Assembly: GCA_030655315.1 (NCBI GenBank)
Contig: JAURVT010000017.1
Span: 26,392-90,391, forward strand
DNA: 64,000 bases
From: Nocardioidaceae bacterium
GTDB taxonomy: Bacteria; Actinomycetota; Actinomycetes; Propionibacteriales; Nocardioidaceae
Reading direction: 5' to 3'
Within the stretch, counting starts at the first letter, position 1. Each line of letters starts with the position of its first letter. The notes below the pieces were generated by a model. The model saw nothing but the letters and a program-made list of their open reading frames with translations. It was not told the origin of the DNA and did not search any database. Positions 55,566 through 64,000 of the stretch are shown here, piece after piece. Both the position numbers and the translations under genes were made by a program.

Positions 55566-56144
55566 ATGCTTTTCGCCGATGACACGCAGCAGTCGCTGCA
55601 GGCGGCCGCGACGGTGGCCAACACCGCGCAGCCGCCCGAGCGGCTCCGGACGGTCGCCGAGCTCGACACCCTCGTCACCGAGCTGGGCTACAGCGGACGC
55701 CGCGACCGCGACCTCGCCGAGCTGGAGGAGGTCCGCCGGCTGCGGCCACTCCTGCGCGACCTGCTCCTGGCCGAGCGCGACGCGGCGGTCGTGCTGGTCA
55801 ACGACGTCCTGGCCCGGGCCGGCGCGACGCCGCAGCTGGTGCGGCACGACGACTCCGGGTGGCACGTGCACGCCGTGCCGTCCGACGCCCCGCTCGCCAC
55901 CCGGATGGCCGTCGAGACCGCGATGGCGATGATCGACGTGGTCCGCGCCGACGAGCTCAGCCGGCTGTCGGTCTGCGCCGACGCCGACTGCGAGGGCGTG
56001 GTGGTCGACCTGTCCCGGAACCGGTCCCGTCGCTTCTGCTCCACCACCTGCACCAACCGCAACGCCGTCGCGGCGTACCGCGCGCGTCGCGCCCGGACGA
56101 CGAGCACCCCCGCCCCGGACGTCGACGTGCGGAGTCGCCGCTGA
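55566..56144 (+). CDS. CGNR zinc-finger (ABATE-type) regulator
   Basis: This 192-residue protein has an N-terminal ABATE domain (residues ~1-135; LRTVAELDTLVTELGYSGRRDRDLAELEEVRRLRPLLRDLL in parts) and a C-terminal zinc finger CADADCEGVVVDLSRNRSRRFCSTTCTNRNAVAAYR in parts. The finger's second half is CSTTCTNR where CGNR is usual. Such stress-induced transcription factors are common beside transporters. ATG at 55566 lies 39 bp from the divergent EamA start, so the genes share one promoter region. Confidence 0.9.
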   Translation: MLFADDTQQSLQAAATVANTAQPPERLRTVAELDTLVTELGYSGRRDRDLAELEEVRRLRPLLRDLLLAERDAAVVLVNDVLARAGATPQLVRHDDSGWHVHAVPSDAPLATRMAVETAMAMIDVVRADELSRLSVCADADCEGVVVDLSRNRSRRFCSTTCTNRNAVAAYRARRARTTSTPAPDVDVRSRR

Positions 56145-56239
56145 GACCGCACTGTCGAGTCAAGCCGGACCGTGCTCGAGCACCGTCGCGGCCCAGGCGT
56201 TCCGGGTTCTGCCACGAGCCCGTGACGCCGCCCCGGCCC

Positions 56240-56551
56240 TCAGGCCGGTCGACGCACCAGCGTGCCGTCGGGGGCGCGGTCGCGACCCAGCAGCGCCATC
56301 CGCTCGCGGGTGTTGAGCCCTCCCCACACCCCGAACGGCTCCTCGGCCGCCAGGGCGTGCTGCAGGCACTCGCGGACGACCGGGCACCGGTCGCAGAACG
56401 CCGTGGCCGCGGCCTCGCGGGCGTCGCGGCGGTCCCCGCGCTCGAACTCGGGCGAGAAGAAGGTCTCGGGGTCGGCATCGTTGCAGGCGCCGGCGTACTG
56501 CCACTCGTACTGGATCTGGGTCGGCACCGGAAGGCGGCTGAGGTTGGCCAT
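56240..56551 (-). CDS. WhiB-family iron-sulfur transcription factor
   Basis: This 103-residue protein has the Wbl cysteine pattern: GACNDADPETFF, FCDRCPVV and REC (C-x29-C-x2-C-x5-C), then the G-V-W-G-G turn and a basic C-terminal segment. It should bind a [4Fe-4S] cluster and interact with the sigma factor. ATG at 56551 is preferred because of a GGGAGC ribosome site; ATG at 56572 would add seven residues. Length is close to WhiB1/WhmE. Wbl proteins respond to NO, O2 and redox state, in keeping with the DevRS locus elsewhere in the window. Confidence 0.95.
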   Translation of the reverse strand: MANLSRLPVPTQIQYEWQYAGACNDADPETFFSPEFERGDRRDAREAAATAFCDRCPVVRECLQHALAAEEPFGVWGGLNTRERMALLGRDRAPDGTLVRRPA

Positions 56552-56702
56552 GCGAGGCTCCCGTCGTTGCATGCTGAAGGGGGAGGCTCACCTCTGAACC
56601 GAGACCGATGCTAGGACGGGTCCGCGGCGCGCACCAGCCGAGGTGCGTAGCCTCGGTCCTGACGTCCGAGCAACCGCACCACGTCGACGAGAGGGCCCAC
56701 CG

Positions 56703-57428
56703 ATGGACCACGCCGCACCGTCCGCCAGCGGCCCCCTGGGGCGCGTGACCGAGATCGTCACCGACTACCTGGAGTCCACCGCGTCGAGCACGCACCAGCG
56801 TCTGGGCGACGTCGCCGGGGTCGCGGTCAGCACGGCCGAGGGCCGGGTCCCCCAGACGATCGGGGCCAGCACCGACCTGGCGGCCGACGTCGACCGGATC
56901 CAGTTCGACATCGGCACCGGGCCCTGCCTGAACGCCCTGGCCACCGGCGAGGGCATGTACGTGCCCGACCTGGCCGGTGACGACCGCTGGGGCGAGTACG
57001 GCCCCCGCGCCGCCGAGCGGGGCGCCGCGTCGTGCATCTCGGTGCCCGTGCGCGTCGACGGCCGGACGGTGGCGGTGTTCAAGGTGTACTCGCAGTGGCC
57101 GGACGGCCTGGACGAGCGCCAGCGCGACCTCGCCGTCGCCGTGGGCCAGGAGGTCGCCGGCGGCTTCGCGCTGGCCGAGCACCTCACGCGGCAGGCCGTC
57201 GAGATCGACGACCTCACCCAGCTGCTCACCACCCGGCGCACCATCGACCTGGCGATCGGCATCTCGATGGCGCGCGCGGAGGTCGGCGCGGCGGACGCGT
57301 TCTCGCTGCTCCGGGTGCAGTCCCAGCACCGCAACGTCAAGCTCCGCGACGTCGCGGTCGACGTCGTGATGTCGGTGCCGGGTACGCAGCCGGACGACCT
57401 GGTGCCGCACTTCAACCCCCACACCTGA
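56703..57428 (+). CDS. GAF-ANTAR domain regulator
   Basis: This 241-residue protein has a GAF domain in residues ~15-165 (GVAVSTAEGRVPQTIGASTDLA, FDIGTGPCLNALATGEGMYVPDL, SCISVPVRVDGRTVAVFKVY) and an ANTAR domain (LTQLLTTRRTIDLAIGISMARA, ADAFSLLRVQSQHRNVKLRDVAVDVV). It is close in sequence to the copy at 18539 (both have SQ..NVKLRDVA). The manganese catalase gene follows after 89 bp and could be a target or co-transcribed. Confidence 0.93.
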   Translation: MDHAAPSASGPLGRVTEIVTDYLESTASSTHQRLGDVAGVAVSTAEGRVPQTIGASTDLAADVDRIQFDIGTGPCLNALATGEGMYVPDLAGDDRWGEYGPRAAERGAASCISVPVRVDGRTVAVFKVYSQWPDGLDERQRDLAVAVGQEVAGGFALAEHLTRQAVEIDDLTQLLTTRRTIDLAIGISMARAEVGAADAFSLLRVQSQHRNVKLRDVAVDVVMSVPGTQPDDLVPHFNPHT

Positions 57429-57517
57429 CCGTCGGTTCGTCGTGCGTGGCCCGGACCCGCGTGGTCAGGTGGGCGCAGTGGTTCAGTAGTGCAAGCCGCT
57501 CCGACCGAAGGAGCCCC

Positions 57518-58459
57518 ATGTACCTGCACACGGACCTGCTGATCAACGACATCGCGATCGACGAGCCCGACCCGGCCGCCGCGAACGCCCTCCAGGAGGG
57601 ACTGGGCGGACAGTTCGGCGAGATGCGCACGATGATGCAGTACCTCTTCCAGTCGATGAACTTCCGTGGCGACCCCGCGTCCAAGCCCTACAAGGACCTG
57701 CTGCAGGGCGTCGGCACCGAGGAGATCAGCCACGTCGAGCTGATCGGTACCACGATCGCCCGCCTGCTCGACGGCGCACCGGGCTACTCGGGCGACAAGT
57801 CCGACCCCGTCGACGAGCCCGGCGCCAAGGGCGCGACGCCGCTGAAGATCGCCGCCGACACCGGCAACATCCACCACTTCCTCGTCGGCGCCCAGGGCGC
57901 GCTGCCCGTCGACGCCGCCGGCAACCCCTGGTCCGGCTCCTACGTGTACAACAGTGGCAACCTGGTCCTGGACCTGCTGTACAACCTGATGCTCGAGTCG
58001 ACCGGCCGTCTGCAGAAGTGCCGGATCTACCAGATGACCGACAACAAGGCCGCCCGCTCCACCATCGCGTACCTGATCGTCCGCGACCAGGCCCACGAGA
58101 ACGCCTACGCCAAGGCGCTGGAGTCCCTCGGCGTGAACTGGGGATCGGTGCTGCCCATCCCCAAGACCAACGCCGAGCAGTTCCCCGAGGTCAAGAAGCT
58201 CCTGGACCTCGGCCTGCAGAGCATCCAGTACACGTTCAACGCCGACCAGACCAGCCAGGCCGCGAAGCTCTACCGCGGCGCGTCGCCGTCCAACGACGGC
58301 ACCGAGCTGAGCACCGCGATCATGCCCGAGGGCGTCCCGATCACCATCGCGCCCGAGCGCAAGGAGGAGTTCTCCCCCGGGCTCGACCCCGAGCTCCTCG
58401 CCCTCATCCAGGCCACCGCCGAGGTCGAGATCAAGGCAGCCGGCGACGGCGGTTCCTGA
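57518..58459 (+). CDS. Manganese (non-heme) catalase
   Basis: This 313-residue enzyme breaks hydrogen peroxide at a dimanganese centre. Ligands are visible as E35 (GEMRTMMQYLFQSM), E69-x-x-H72 (EEISHVEL), the glutamate in LMLESTGRLQK and the histidine in RDQAHENAY. ATG at 57518 follows GAAGGAG. It is followed by SRPBCC and aldo-keto reductase genes, together looking like an oxidative-stress detoxification group (inference). Confidence 0.95.
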   Translation: MYLHTDLLINDIAIDEPDPAAANALQEGLGGQFGEMRTMMQYLFQSMNFRGDPASKPYKDLLQGVGTEEISHVELIGTTIARLLDGAPGYSGDKSDPVDEPGAKGATPLKIAADTGNIHHFLVGAQGALPVDAAGNPWSGSYVYNSGNLVLDLLYNLMLESTGRLQKCRIYQMTDNKAARSTIAYLIVRDQAHENAYAKALESLGVNWGSVLPIPKTNAEQFPEVKKLLDLGLQSIQYTFNADQTSQAAKLYRGASPSNDGTELSTAIMPEGVPITIAPERKEEFSPGLDPELLALIQATAEVEIKAAGDGGS

Positions 58460-58553
58460 CGTCACGTGGCACCGGTCCGGGCCCGGCGCACGTCGCCTGC
58501 CCGGGCCGGTGTCCTCGACCCTGGTCACCACGAGCACCCCATCGGAGAGCCCC

Positions 58554-60099
<1,546 letters not shown>

Positions 60100-60190
60100 G
60101 ACCGGTCGGGTCGGGTGGCCGGGTCTCGTCTGGTGCGGGTCTCGTTTGAGAAGTGCGCGGCCTGCGCGTCGGCGGCTCGGCGCCGCCGGC

Positions 60191-60309
60191 GGGTGCGGAC
60201 TCACTGCGGGAAGTGCGCAGCGAGGACACGCCGTCTCGGGGCCGCGGTCGGGTGCGGGCTCCCTCCGGGACGTGCGCAGCGAGGACGCGGGGCCTCGGGC
60301 ACCGCGGTC
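60191..60309. repeat. Two tandem ~60-bp repeats
   Basis: Units at 60191-60249 and 60250-60309 both read GGGTGCGG...CGGGA-GTGCGCAGCGAGGAC...CGCGGTCG. A partial third unit starts at 60310, and a degenerate one is likely near 60150. Confidence 0.75.
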
Positions 60310-60318
60310 GGGTGCGGC

Positions 60319-60460
60319 GTCTCGGTCTGCGAGACGAACAGCTCTCCGGGGGTGGCTACCCCTGGCAAACGGTCGCTTCGCACGGCGAATTCACCATGTG
60401 AGGTGATTGTTTGCCACGGTCAGCGGGGCCTCAGGGACCATCCGTCTCGCAGAACGAGAC
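60319..60460. mobile_element. MITE-like 142-bp inverted-repeat element
   Basis: The ends GTCTCGGTCTGCGAGACG (60319-60336) and CGTCTCGCAGAACGAGAC (60443-60460) are 17/18 inverted copies. Inner arms TGGCAAAC (60363-60370) and GTTTGCCA (60409-60416) share exactly the same centre. No coding capacity or clear target-site duplication is seen. It could equally be a structured RNA or regulatory element. Confidence 0.5.
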
Positions 60461-60511
60461 AAGGCCCGACACACCCGCACCCGACCGCCGCACCCATTCA
60501 CCCCACAGCGC

Positions 60512-60868
60512 TCACTGGTCCGGACCACCCACCCCCACCTGCACGTACACCTTGCGCAACGGGGAGGTGATGGTCCACGTGGTGCGCTCGCCCCGGCTCA
60601 GGTGCACCGCGACACCGGGGCGGAGGGGGAGGGAGGTGCCGTCGCCGAGCACCAGGGTGCCGGTGCCGCTGAGGACGACGAACACCTCGTCCTCCTCGAC
60701 GTCGGTGACGGTGCCCTCGGTCATCTCCCAGAGCCCGACCTCGGTTCCGCGTCCGGTCCAGAACGGGGCGTAGGCGGTGGTCGGGGCGCCGTCGACGACC
60801 GCGGTCGCGTCGAGGGGCAGGTCCTCGAGCGACGCGGTGCCGGCGTCGTCGACCAGCACGCGGCTCAC
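60512..60868 (-). CDS. Cupin-domain protein
   Basis: This 118-residue single-domain cupin (EutQ/DUF861-like) has DEVFVVLSGTGTLVLGDG and LRPGVAVHLSRGERTTWTI. The metal-binding histidines of active cupins are largely replaced (E-D-E and H-L-S present), so activity is uncertain. GTG at 60868 overlaps the stop of the FAD oxidoreductase (GTGA), a common pairing in which the cupin has an unknown accessory role. Confidence 0.82.
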   Translation of the reverse strand: MSRVLVDDAGTASLEDLPLDATAVVDGAPTTAYAPFWTGRGTEVGLWEMTEGTVTDVEEDEVFVVLSGTGTLVLGDGTSLPLRPGVAVHLSRGERTTWTITSPLRKVYVQVGVGGPDQ

Positions 60869-62283
60869 GAGTCGAACCCGAGACCGAGGCGGTCCATGGT
60901 GCGCAGGAGCAGGTTGCGTCGGCCCTCGCGGTGGTCGGCGCGGTCGAGCGACCACTTGGTGGCCTCGATCCCGATCTTCGCGAACGGCTCGGGAGGGAAC
61001 GGCAGGGGCTTCTTGCGCACCATCTCCAGGCGGGTCCGCGGGGTGTCGGCGCCGCCGAGCCGGTCCAGCATGACCTCCGCGGCGAACCGCGTCGCGGTGA
61101 CGCCCAGGCCGGTGAAGCCCGCCGCGTAGGCGACGCGGCCGCGCCGGGCCAGGCCGTGGAAGGCGCAGAACTGGGTGGACGTGTCGATCGCCCCACCCCA
61201 GCGGTGGCTGAACGACACGCCCTCGAGCTGGGGGTAGGTGGTGAGGAAGTGCGACGCGAGCGTCCGGTACGACGCCTCCCGGTGGTCGTGCTCGCTGCTC
61301 ACGCGGCCGCCGGCGTGGTAGATCGCGTCGTAGCCGCCGTAGAGGATCCGTCCGTCGGCGCTGAGGCGCGAGTAGTGGAACTGGTTGGCCAGGTCGCTGA
61401 TGCCCTGGCGGTTCCGCCACCCGATGGCGGCGCGCTGCTCCGACGACAGCGGCTCGGTCATCAGCACGTAGTCGTAGACCGGCACCGTCATCAACCGGGC
61501 ACGGCGCAGCAGCGGCGTGAAGACGTTGGTGGCGAGGGCCACCGTGCCCGAGCGCACCGCGCCCCGGGTCGTCCGCACCGTGACCGGCCCGGACCGGCCG
61601 CTCTCCAGCCCGGTGACGGTCGTGTGCTCGTGGATCTCGACGCCCAGCTCGGCCGCGACGCGGGCGAGCTCGGTGGCCAGGCGGGCCGGGTGCACGAGCG
61701 CGCCGTCCTGCCTGGTCCAGCGGCCCGCGGCGTAGACGGGGCTGGCGACCTCGGCGCGGACGGCGTCCTGGTCGAGGAGCTCCCCGGCCTCCATCTCCTC
61801 CAGCCACGCGACCTCGTGCGGCTCGTAGGCCACCGCGAGGTTGCCGGTGCGCTCGAACTGGCAGTCCAGCCCGAGGTCGGCGATGTCGGACTCGAAGCCG
61901 TCGAGGTTCTCGGCCCCCAGCCGGTCGAGGGTGTCCGCCTCGTCGGCCCACCGGGCCAGGCCGTTCTCCTCCCCGTGGGTCAGGCTCGCCTCGGCGAACC
62001 CGCCGTTGCGACCCGACGCGGCCCAGCCGATGGTCTCGGCCTCCAGCAGCACGACGCGCGACGCCGGGTCGCGCCGCTTGGCCAGCACCGCCGTCCAGAG
62101 TCCGCAGTAGCCACCGCCGACGACGGTGAGGTCGGCGTCACGGGTGCCGACGAGGGACTCGTGCGAGGTGGTGCGGGCGACGTCGTCGAGCCAGAAGACC
62201 GAGGGCCGCGTGCCGCGGAGCGAGTCCTCGACGAGGTCCGGGTGGGGGGCGAGTCGCTCGAAGACCGTCGTGTGTCGAGGCAT
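60865..62283 (-). CDS. FAD-dependent oxidoreductase, DAO/PuuB type
   Basis: This 472-residue flavoenzyme has the GxGxxG FAD motif LTVVGGGYCGLWTAVLAKR, the second-strand LLEAETIGWAASGRNGGFAE and the C-terminal YAAGFTGLGVTATRFAAEVM. The pattern is that of PuuB/OrdL gamma-glutamylputrescine- or glycine-oxidase-like enzymes, which oxidise amines or amino acids and release hydrogen peroxide. ATG at 62283 has GAAGGAG upstream. Co-expression with the cupin is likely. Confidence 0.92.
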   Translation of the reverse strand: MPRHTTVFERLAPHPDLVEDSLRGTRPSVFWLDDVARTTSHESLVGTRDADLTVVGGGYCGLWTAVLAKRRDPASRVVLLEAETIGWAASGRNGGFAEASLTHGEENGLARWADEADTLDRLGAENLDGFESDIADLGLDCQFERTGNLAVAYEPHEVAWLEEMEAGELLDQDAVRAEVASPVYAAGRWTRQDGALVHPARLATELARVAAELGVEIHEHTTVTGLESGRSGPVTVRTTRGAVRSGTVALATNVFTPLLRRARLMTVPVYDYVLMTEPLSSEQRAAIGWRNRQGISDLANQFHYSRLSADGRILYGGYDAIYHAGGRVSSEHDHREASYRTLASHFLTTYPQLEGVSFSHRWGGAIDTSTQFCAFHGLARRGRVAYAAGFTGLGVTATRFAAEVMLDRLGGADTPRTRLEMVRKKPLPFPPEPFAKIGIEATKWSLDRADHREGRRNLLLRTMDRLGLGFDS

Positions 62284-62402
62284 CGACACTCCTTCGTCAG
62301 CAGGGTGGGGCGGAGGTGCGCTCGTGCAGTCTGCACCCCGCGCGCCCCGCCGGGACGGCCGCCACCCGGCCCGCCCCGGCAAGGACCGGGCGCACGGGTC
62401 CG

Positions 62403-63128
62403 TCAGTCGCGCGCCTCGGCGCCCGCGTCCCCGGCTCGGTGACCGGTGCTGACCGCGCGGTAGAGCACGCCCGCGACGACCGCGCCGGCGATCGGCGCCA
62501 CGATGAACAGCCAGACCTGCGACAGCGGGTCGCCGCCGGCGTACAGGGCGACGCCGATCGACCGGGCGGGGTTCACCGAGGTGTTGGAGACCGGGATGCT
62601 CACGAGGTGGATGAGGGTGAGCGCCAGGCCGATCGCGGCGGGACCGAAGCCGGCGGGCGCACCCTTGGCGGTCACGCCGAGGATGACGGCGAGGAACATG
62701 GCGGTCAGCACGACCTCGCAGATCGCCACCGCGAGGAGGCCGTAGCCGTCCGGCGACAGGGCGCCGTAGCCGTTGGTGGCGAAGCCGTCCGCGGTGGTGA
62801 AGCCGTCCTTGCCCGAGGCGATCGAGAGCAGGACCGCTCCCGCGACCGCGGCGGCGACGACCTGCGCGATGACGTAGCCCGCGACGTCCTTCCAGGCGAA
62901 GCGTCCGGCGACGGCCAGCCCGACGGTGACGGCGGGGTTGAAGTGGCCACCGGAGATGTGGCCGAGCGCGTAGGCGGCGGTGAGCACGGTCAGGCCGAAC
63001 GCGGCGGCGATGCCGGCGAAGCCGATCTGGTCGCCGGCGAGCACGGCGGCGCCGCAGCCGCCGAGGACGAGCCAGAAGGTGCCGAGGGCCTCGGCTCCGA
63101 GACGGCGTGACAGGGCGATGGAGTTCAT
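62403..63128 (-). CDS. aqpZ: Aquaporin Z-like water channel
   Basis: This 241-residue protein has six membrane helices and both NPA half-helices (HFNPAVT and SVNPARSIG). The second NPA is followed by the constriction arginine, and [13 protein letters not shown] is typical of AqpZ (water-selective) rather than GlpF. No Asp follows the second NPA, supporting water selectivity. G-rich tandem repeats lie upstream. Confidence 0.94.
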   Translation of the reverse strand: MNSIALSRRLGAEALGTFWLVLGGCGAAVLAGDQIGFAGIAAAFGLTVLTAAYALGHISGGHFNPAVTVGLAVAGRFAWKDVAGYVIAQVVAAAVAGAVLLSIASGKDGFTTADGFATNGYGALSPDGYGLLAVAICEVVLTAMFLAVILGVTAKGAPAGFGPAAIGLALTLIHLVSIPVSNTSVNPARSIGVALYAGGDPLSQVWLFIVAPIAGAVVAGVLYRAVSTGHRAGDAGAEARD

Positions 63129-63139
63129 GAGGGACCTCG

Positions 63140-63196
63140 GTGGGGCGGTGGGTGGGTGAGGGTGTGGGGCGGTGGGTGGGTCAGGGTGCGGGGCGG
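63140..63196. repeat. G-rich tandem repeats upstream of aqpZ
   Basis: A 24-bp unit beginning GTGGGGCGGTGGGTGGGT occurs at 63140-63163 and 63164-63187 (one mismatch), with a partial copy to 63196. The G-tracts on the + strand could form a G-quadruplex. Confidence 0.75.
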
Positions 63197-63209
63197 TCGG
63201 CCCGGTCGG

Positions 63210-63356
63210 TCAGCGTCGGTCCCCGCGACGCAGGCGCCGCGATCCCCCGCCCCGCTGCTCCAGCCGCTTCTTCGCGGCGGGGATGCCGATCAGGGCGAGG
63301 AGCTTCCAGACGACCCAGCCGAGCAGGGTGAACAGGTTGCGCTTGGGGTGGGCCAT
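63210..63356 (-). CDS. Small membrane protein, 48 residues
   Basis: ATG at 63356 has GGAGGAA 6 nt upstream. The product has one hydrophobic helix (LFTLLGWVVWKLLALIGIPAA) followed by an Arg/Lys-rich tail (KKRLEQ...RRLRRGDRR). It resembles the small DUF-type single-pass proteins common in actinomycetes, and lies beside the CsbD-like stress gene. Function unknown. Confidence 0.7.
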   Translation of the reverse strand: MAHPKRNLFTLLGWVVWKLLALIGIPAAKKRLEQRGGGSRRLRRGDRR

Positions 63357-63451
63357 GGGGTTCCTCCGAGAGGTGGGGTGGGTGGACGGCCGAGCGGGTG
63401 GTGACATGGGTGTGCCCCGCCGCCGTCGGGCGACGGGGCACACGGACGCGA

Positions 63452-63625
63452 CTACTTCTTGAAGGCGTCCTTGACGTTCTCGCCGGCCTGCTTGGCGCTG
63501 GACTTGCTCTGGTCGGCCTTGCCCTCCGCCTTCAGCGAGTCGTCGTTCTTGGCGTCGCCGACGGCCTCCTTGGCCTTGCCCTTGAGGTCTTCGGCAGCGT
63601 TGCTGATCTTGTCTCCGAGGCCCAT
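63452..63625 (-). CDS. CsbD-family stress protein
   Basis: This 57-residue, Lys/Asp/Ala-rich hydrophilic protein matches CsbD: MGLGDKISNAAEDLKGKAKEAVGD, then KAEGKADQSKSSAKQAGENVKD. CsbD-like proteins are induced by general stress; their function is unknown. ATG at 63625 has GGGAG upstream. Confidence 0.93.
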   Translation of the reverse strand: MGLGDKISNAAEDLKGKAKEAVGDAKNDDSLKAEGKADQSKSSAKQAGENVKDAFKK

Positions 63626-63704
63626 GAGGGTCTCCCTTCGGTGGTGGTGATCCACCTCGGGGGATCCGAGGTGGTGACGGTGGGGTGCGCCGGGCCGTGG
63701 GCCC

Positions 63705-64000
63705 TCAGTGCACCCGTGCGGTGGTGGTGGTGGCCTTGCGGACCAGCGTGGAGCGCGAGGGGCCGTCGAGGATGACGCGGCAGGTGGCGTCGCCGTCGGG
63801 CAGTGCGGTCTGGACGTCGTCGGTGCAGGCGCGGGCGGCGGCGGCGATGCTGTCGCCGCCGGCGCGGGGGTCGAGGCGGGCGCGGATCTCGACGACCTGC
63901 TGGCGGCCGTAGGTGCGGGTCCGTCCGGAGACGGACTGGGTGGGCGTCATGGTGTCGAAGCGCTCGGCGGTGGCCGAGGCGATCGAGGTCAGGTCGACCT
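63705..64000 (-). CDS. AmaP/Asp23-like alkaline shock protein (C-terminal part)
   Basis: The frame is open from the window edge to the stop at 63705, so about 98 C-terminal residues are visible. SGRTRTYGRQQVVEIRARLDPRAGGDSIAAAARACTDDVQTALP read in parts, followed by a beta strand ending LVRKATTTTARV, resembles the C-terminal domain of actinobacterial AmaP-type membrane anchors for Asp23 proteins. The nearby CsbD and small membrane genes fit an alkaline or osmotic stress group. The assignment is tentative because the N-terminus is missing. Confidence 0.5.
   Translation of the reverse strand, partial: VDLTSIASATAERFDTMTPTQSVSGRTRTYGRQQVVEIRARLDPRAGGDSIAAAARACTDDVQTALPDGDATCRVILDGPSRSTLVRKATTTTARVH

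Larger units (their letters stand above)
60100..60511. other. 412-bp repeat-rich intergenic region
   Basis: The gap between the aldo/keto reductase and the convergent cupin gene has no convincing ORF. It holds tandem ~60-bp repeats (60191-60309), a 142-bp inverted-repeat element (60319-60460) and three copies of GCGGTCGGGTGCGG (60244-60257 and 60304-60317 direct; 60475-60488 inverted). Confidence 0.8.

Noticed and set aside
60191..60309. CRISPR-like array
   Set aside because: The 60-bp units are contiguous with no unique spacers and no cas genes are nearby.

Overview
The window is very GC-rich (GC at almost every wobble position), with frequent GTG starts, ATGA/GTGA stop-start overlaps, a WhiB-family protein, four GAF-ANTAR regulators, a fused isobutyryl-CoA mutase, a cellobiose (Ceb) operon with its LacI-type operator and a DevRS (DosRS)-type oxygen-sensing pair. 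Together these point to a free-living actinomycete, probably near Nocardioides/Aeromicrobium (inference; no rRNA or tRNA gene is present to test it). No phage, IS element, CRISPR array, tRNA or rRNA was seen. The window is ordinary chromosome, dense in small regulator/transporter/oxidoreductase modules.

1-13.7 kb: TetR-controlled alcohol dehydrogenase; a TetR/thioesterase/MFS module; GrpB, TetR and hydrolase genes; an ABC exporter plus NarL-type two-component operon; a MmyB-type regulator divergent from an SDR; a glyoxalase; an ECF sigma factor with its putative membrane anti-sigma partner. 13.7-18.5 kb: acyl-CoA synthetase, a Bcr/CflA-type MFS pump divergent from a second MmyB-type regulator, and a cyclophilin-like lipoprotein.

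18.5-29.2 kb is the most interesting part. It resembles a compact DosR (dormancy/hypoxia) locus: tandem universal stress protein, FMN split-barrel protein, DevS-like GAF-GAF histidine kinase (broken by a 1-nt frameshift just before its heme-binding segment), DevR/DosR with every key residue conserved, and a universal-stress/Acg-type nitroreductase fusion. Four DosR-box-like palindromes lie just upstream of exactly the genes expected to be targets. Three GAF-ANTAR or MerR/B12-like regulators are interleaved.

29.2-43.3 kb: an arsenic cluster (ACR3, LMW-phosphatase-type reductase, divergent ArsR), a GAF protein with a degenerate GGDEF motif, a frameshifted MmyB-type regulator next to its SDR, Mop-like and TetR genes, a 3-oxoacid CoA-transferase pair, a bestrophin, and fused IcmF coupled to a soluble BtuF-like protein. 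43.3-49.2 kb: cebEFG-bglC-cebR for cellobiose uptake and hydrolysis. 49.2-64 kb: TetR/DHA2 pump with three operators, a BASS/arsenic transporter, a PAS-GGDEF membrane protein, EamA/CGNR pair, WhiB-like protein, GAF-ANTAR, manganese catalase, aldo-keto reductase, an unusual 142-bp inverted-repeat element with flanking repeats, a FAD oxidoreductase-cupin pair, aquaporin, CsbD-like protein and a truncated AmaP/Asp23-like gene.
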